Positions 62,321 through 64,000 of a stretch of 64,000 nt of DNA are shown piece after piece. Numbering within the stretch: the first letter of the stretch is position 1; every line of letters starts with the position of its first letter. The position numbers and the translations under genes were made by a program. The stretch spans positions 124,001-188,000 of the forward strand of contig NZ_QPJJ01000007.1 of assembly GCF_003337485.1 (NCBI RefSeq), given 5' to 3'. The notes under the pieces are model-generated. The model saw nothing but the letters and a program-made list of their open reading frames with translations, searched no databases and was not told the origin of the DNA. The stretch is from Saliterribacillus persicus (GTDB taxonomy: Bacteria; Bacillota; Bacilli; Bacillales; Amphibacillaceae).

Positions 62321-63826
62321 ATGACTGAGCACATCCTCGAATTAAATGGTATTACGAAGGAATTTCCTGGTGTAAAAGCCTTGGATAATGTCCAATTTGA
62401 ATTAAAGACTGGTGAGATTCATGCCTTGATGGGAGAGAATGGAGCTGGTAAATCTACCTTTATCAAAGTAATAACCGGCGTCCATCAACCAAATGAAGGA
62501 CGGATAAAGTTAGAGGGAGAGGAAATTACCTTTCAAGGTCCAAAAGATGCTAATGCAAAAGGGATCGCTGCAATTTATCAACATGTTACAAACTATCCAG
62601 ACTTAAGCATTACAGAAAATATTTACATGGGTCACGAAAAAATAAATAAGAAAACTAGAATGATAAATTGGAAAGAAATGCATCAGGATGCTAAAAAATT
62701 ATTAGAAAGTCTAGGCTCAAAATTAGATCCCAAAACAGAAATGAGTGTCTTGAGTGTTGCGCAACAGCAAATAGTAGAAATAGCAAAAGCTTTATCTAGT
62801 AACGCTAAAATAATCATTATGGATGAGCCTACAGCTGCACTAACACACAGAGAAAGCGAAGAGTTATATAAAATTACAGAAAGGTTACGAGATGAAGGGG
62901 TTTCTATTATCTTTATTTCACATCGTTTTGAAGATATGTACCGACTTGCAGATCGTGTAACAGTTTTTCGTGACTCACAGTATATCGGAACCTGGAATGT
63001 AGTGGATATAACCAATGATGATTTGATCGTAGCGATGGTTGGGCGAGAGATAAAGCAATTGTTTCCTGATAAAACCAATATTATAAAAGAAGAGGTTTTA
63101 AGGTTAGAAAAATTAGGTCAGATTGGTAGATTTAAAGATATCTCCATAAATCTTCACAGGGGAGAGATTTTGGGGATTACTGGGTTAGTCGGGGCAGGAA
63201 GAAGTGAATTATGCCAAGCGATGTTTGGGATAGAACCTTATGATGAAGGGGCGATGTATTTTGAAGGAACGCGAATATCCATCGATAATCCTACAGATGC
63301 AATCAAGCTTGGAATTGGTTATTTGCCAGAAGATCGTCAAGCACAAAGTCTAATTCTTCAGTGGGAGATTAAACAAAACATAACCTTAGCATCTTTAGCT
63401 CAATACTCTAAGAATGGCTGGTTAAACGAAAAAAAGGAAAGGGAGATTGCTAAAGAATTGGCAGAAAAGGTTGATGTAAAAACAAATAGTGTCTTTAGTT
63501 TAGCAAGTTCATTATCTGGAGGAAACCAACAAAAAGTATCGGTAGCAAAACTATTAACAACGGATTTGAAAGTAATTATTTTTGATGAGCCTACAAAAGG
63601 AGTCGATATCGGAGCAAAATCTGCTATCTATCAAATTATTGTTGACCTAGCATCATCTGGCTATGGGATTATTATGGTATCCTCTGAAATGCCTGAGGTA
63701 TTAGGGCTAAGTGATCGTATCGCCGTAATGTGTGAAGGAAGGCTTACAAAAGTAATGGGTAATGAAGAAGCTACGCAAGAAAAGATATTAGAAGCAGCTA
63801 TGACAAAAGAGATGGCAGTGCATTAA
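62321..63826 (+). CDS. Sugar ABC transporter ATPase (RbsA/RhaT/LsrA type)
   Basis: Tandem-ABC ATPase of the CUT2 class, 501 residues. First half: GENGAGKST, signature LSVAQQQ, IIMDEPTAALTHRESEEL. Second half with a degenerate Walker A (GLVGAGRSEL), signature SLSGGNQQKV and IIFDEPTKGVDIGA. PEDRQAQSLILQW resembles the RbsA pattern. ATG with AAGGAGTGA upstream. Ligand is probably a pentose or rhamnose; the sequence does not decide. Confidence 0.9.
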   Translation: MTEHILELNGITKEFPGVKALDNVQFELKTGEIHALMGENGAGKSTFIKVITGVHQPNEGRIKLEGEEITFQGPKDANAKGIAAIYQHVTNYPDLSITENIYMGHEKINKKTRMINWKEMHQDAKKLLESLGSKLDPKTEMSVLSVAQQQIVEIAKALSSNAKIIIMDEPTAALTHRESEELYKITERLRDEGVSIIFISHRFEDMYRLADRVTVFRDSQYIGTWNVVDITNDDLIVAMVGREIKQLFPDKTNIIKEEVLRLEKLGQIGRFKDISINLHRGEILGITGLVGAGRSELCQAMFGIEPYDEGAMYFEGTRISIDNPTDAIKLGIGYLPEDRQAQSLILQWEIKQNITLASLAQYSKNGWLNEKKEREIAKELAEKVDVKTNSVFSLASSLSGGNQQKVSVAKLLTTDLKVIIFDEPTKGVDIGAKSAIYQIIVDLASSGYGIIMVSSEMPEVLGLSDRIAVMCEGRLTKVMGNEEATQEKILEAAMTKEMAVH

Positions 63827-63846
63827 AGCTAGGAAGGGGGAGAAAA

Positions 63847-64000
63847 ATGAAAGACAATATATTACAGTCCTTGAATTTAGAAAAAATAGCTAAATTTAGA
63901 GAGCTTGGTTTATTAGGATTTATTATTCTATTAGCTATCATTATACAATTATTAAATCCTGCTTTTTTAACATTTGGAAATTTAAGAGATTTATTAACAA
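63847..64000 (+). CDS. Sugar ABC permease, CUT2 class (3' end outside window)
   Basis: The frame begins with ATG 63847 after GGAAGGGGGAG and reads MKDNILQSLNLEKIAKFREL, then LGLLGFIILLAIIIQLLNP and FLTFGNLRDLL, the usual N-terminus of an RbsC/RhaP permease. It is cut by the window end after 51 codons. Confidence 0.85.
   Translation, partial: MKDNILQSLNLEKIAKFRELGLLGFIILLAIIIQLLNPAFLTFGNLRDLLT

Noticed and set aside
1-64000. CRISPR arrays, complete insertion sequences, rRNA genes
   Set aside because: No spaced direct repeats, transposase genes or rRNA sequence were seen; the phage-like debris near 30 kb is the only sign of mobile DNA.

Overview
The window is low-GC DNA from an endospore-forming member of the Bacillaceae. 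Gene order follows the mecA-coiA-pepF-yizD-roxS-spxH-yjbI-yjbK-relQ-nadK-yjbO-prpE-yjbQ-fabI-cotO-cotZ block of Bacillus subtilis, with some losses and insertions. A BCCT compatible-solute carrier and many acidic lipoproteins would suit a halotolerant, Oceanobacillus- or Virgibacillus-like species. The species cannot be fixed from sequence alone.

Layout. 0-25.9 kb is the conserved chromosomal backbone: MecA (cut by the left edge), an MFS exporter, CoiA, PepF, a small membrane protein, the sRNA RoxS, SpxH, truncated globin, CYTH protein, RelQ, NAD kinase, a pseudouridine synthase, PrpE, a RodA-like protein, MgtE, a CPA2 antiporter and FabI behind a FapR site. It continues with a thiol-oxidoreductase-like protein, a BCCT carrier, a SigK-type spore-coat cluster (CotZ, CotO and two small proteins), YetF, YjcF, YjcH, a second acetyltransferase, a DUF3298-type protein and a LysM/SleB-type hydrolase. 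26-32 kb is accessory: an AraM-like gene broken by one stop codon, a probably Zur-controlled ycgRQ pair, a tRNA-Val with a partial tRNA copy and phage-like debris, and an orphan lipoprotein. 31.6-41 kb holds a sugar-dehydrogenase-like lipoprotein, a diguanylate cyclase, a release-factor-like protein, a beta-propeller lipoprotein, a thiosulfate/sulfur-transfer operon (lipoprotein rhodanese, rhodanese, TusA, TsuA-like permease), a zinc-ribbon peptide and a DUF2264 protein. 41-46.5 kb is a ugpCAEBQ glycerophosphodiester operon, followed by nadC. 48-51.6 kb is csoR-copA-copZ. 51.6-55 kb holds a methyltransferase, a HAD phosphatase, a DUF4870 protein and an aldo/keto reductase. 55.2-57.3 kb is a four-gene operon around a CarH-like B12-photosensory module without a DNA-binding domain, next to a STAS-domain protein. 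57.5 kb to the right edge is a sugar-sensing cassette (binding lipoprotein, YesM-type kinase, YesN-type regulator) followed by a CcpA-marked sugar ABC transporter cut by the edge.

The observations most worth following are: (1) the B12-photoreceptor-like plus STAS operon behind a perfect 20-bp palindrome; (2) a 20-bp tandem duplication that frameshifts the 3' end of spxH; (3) the roxS sRNA and its divergent Rex/Fnr-like operator; (4) an 18-bp stem burying the coiA ribosome-binding site; (5) perfect 21-bp inverted repeats flanking ugpB; (6) an in-frame TAG splitting the AraM-like gene; and (7) a partial tRNA copy beside phage-like debris near tRNA-Val. Function calls come from recognised motifs and synteny; no database search was run.
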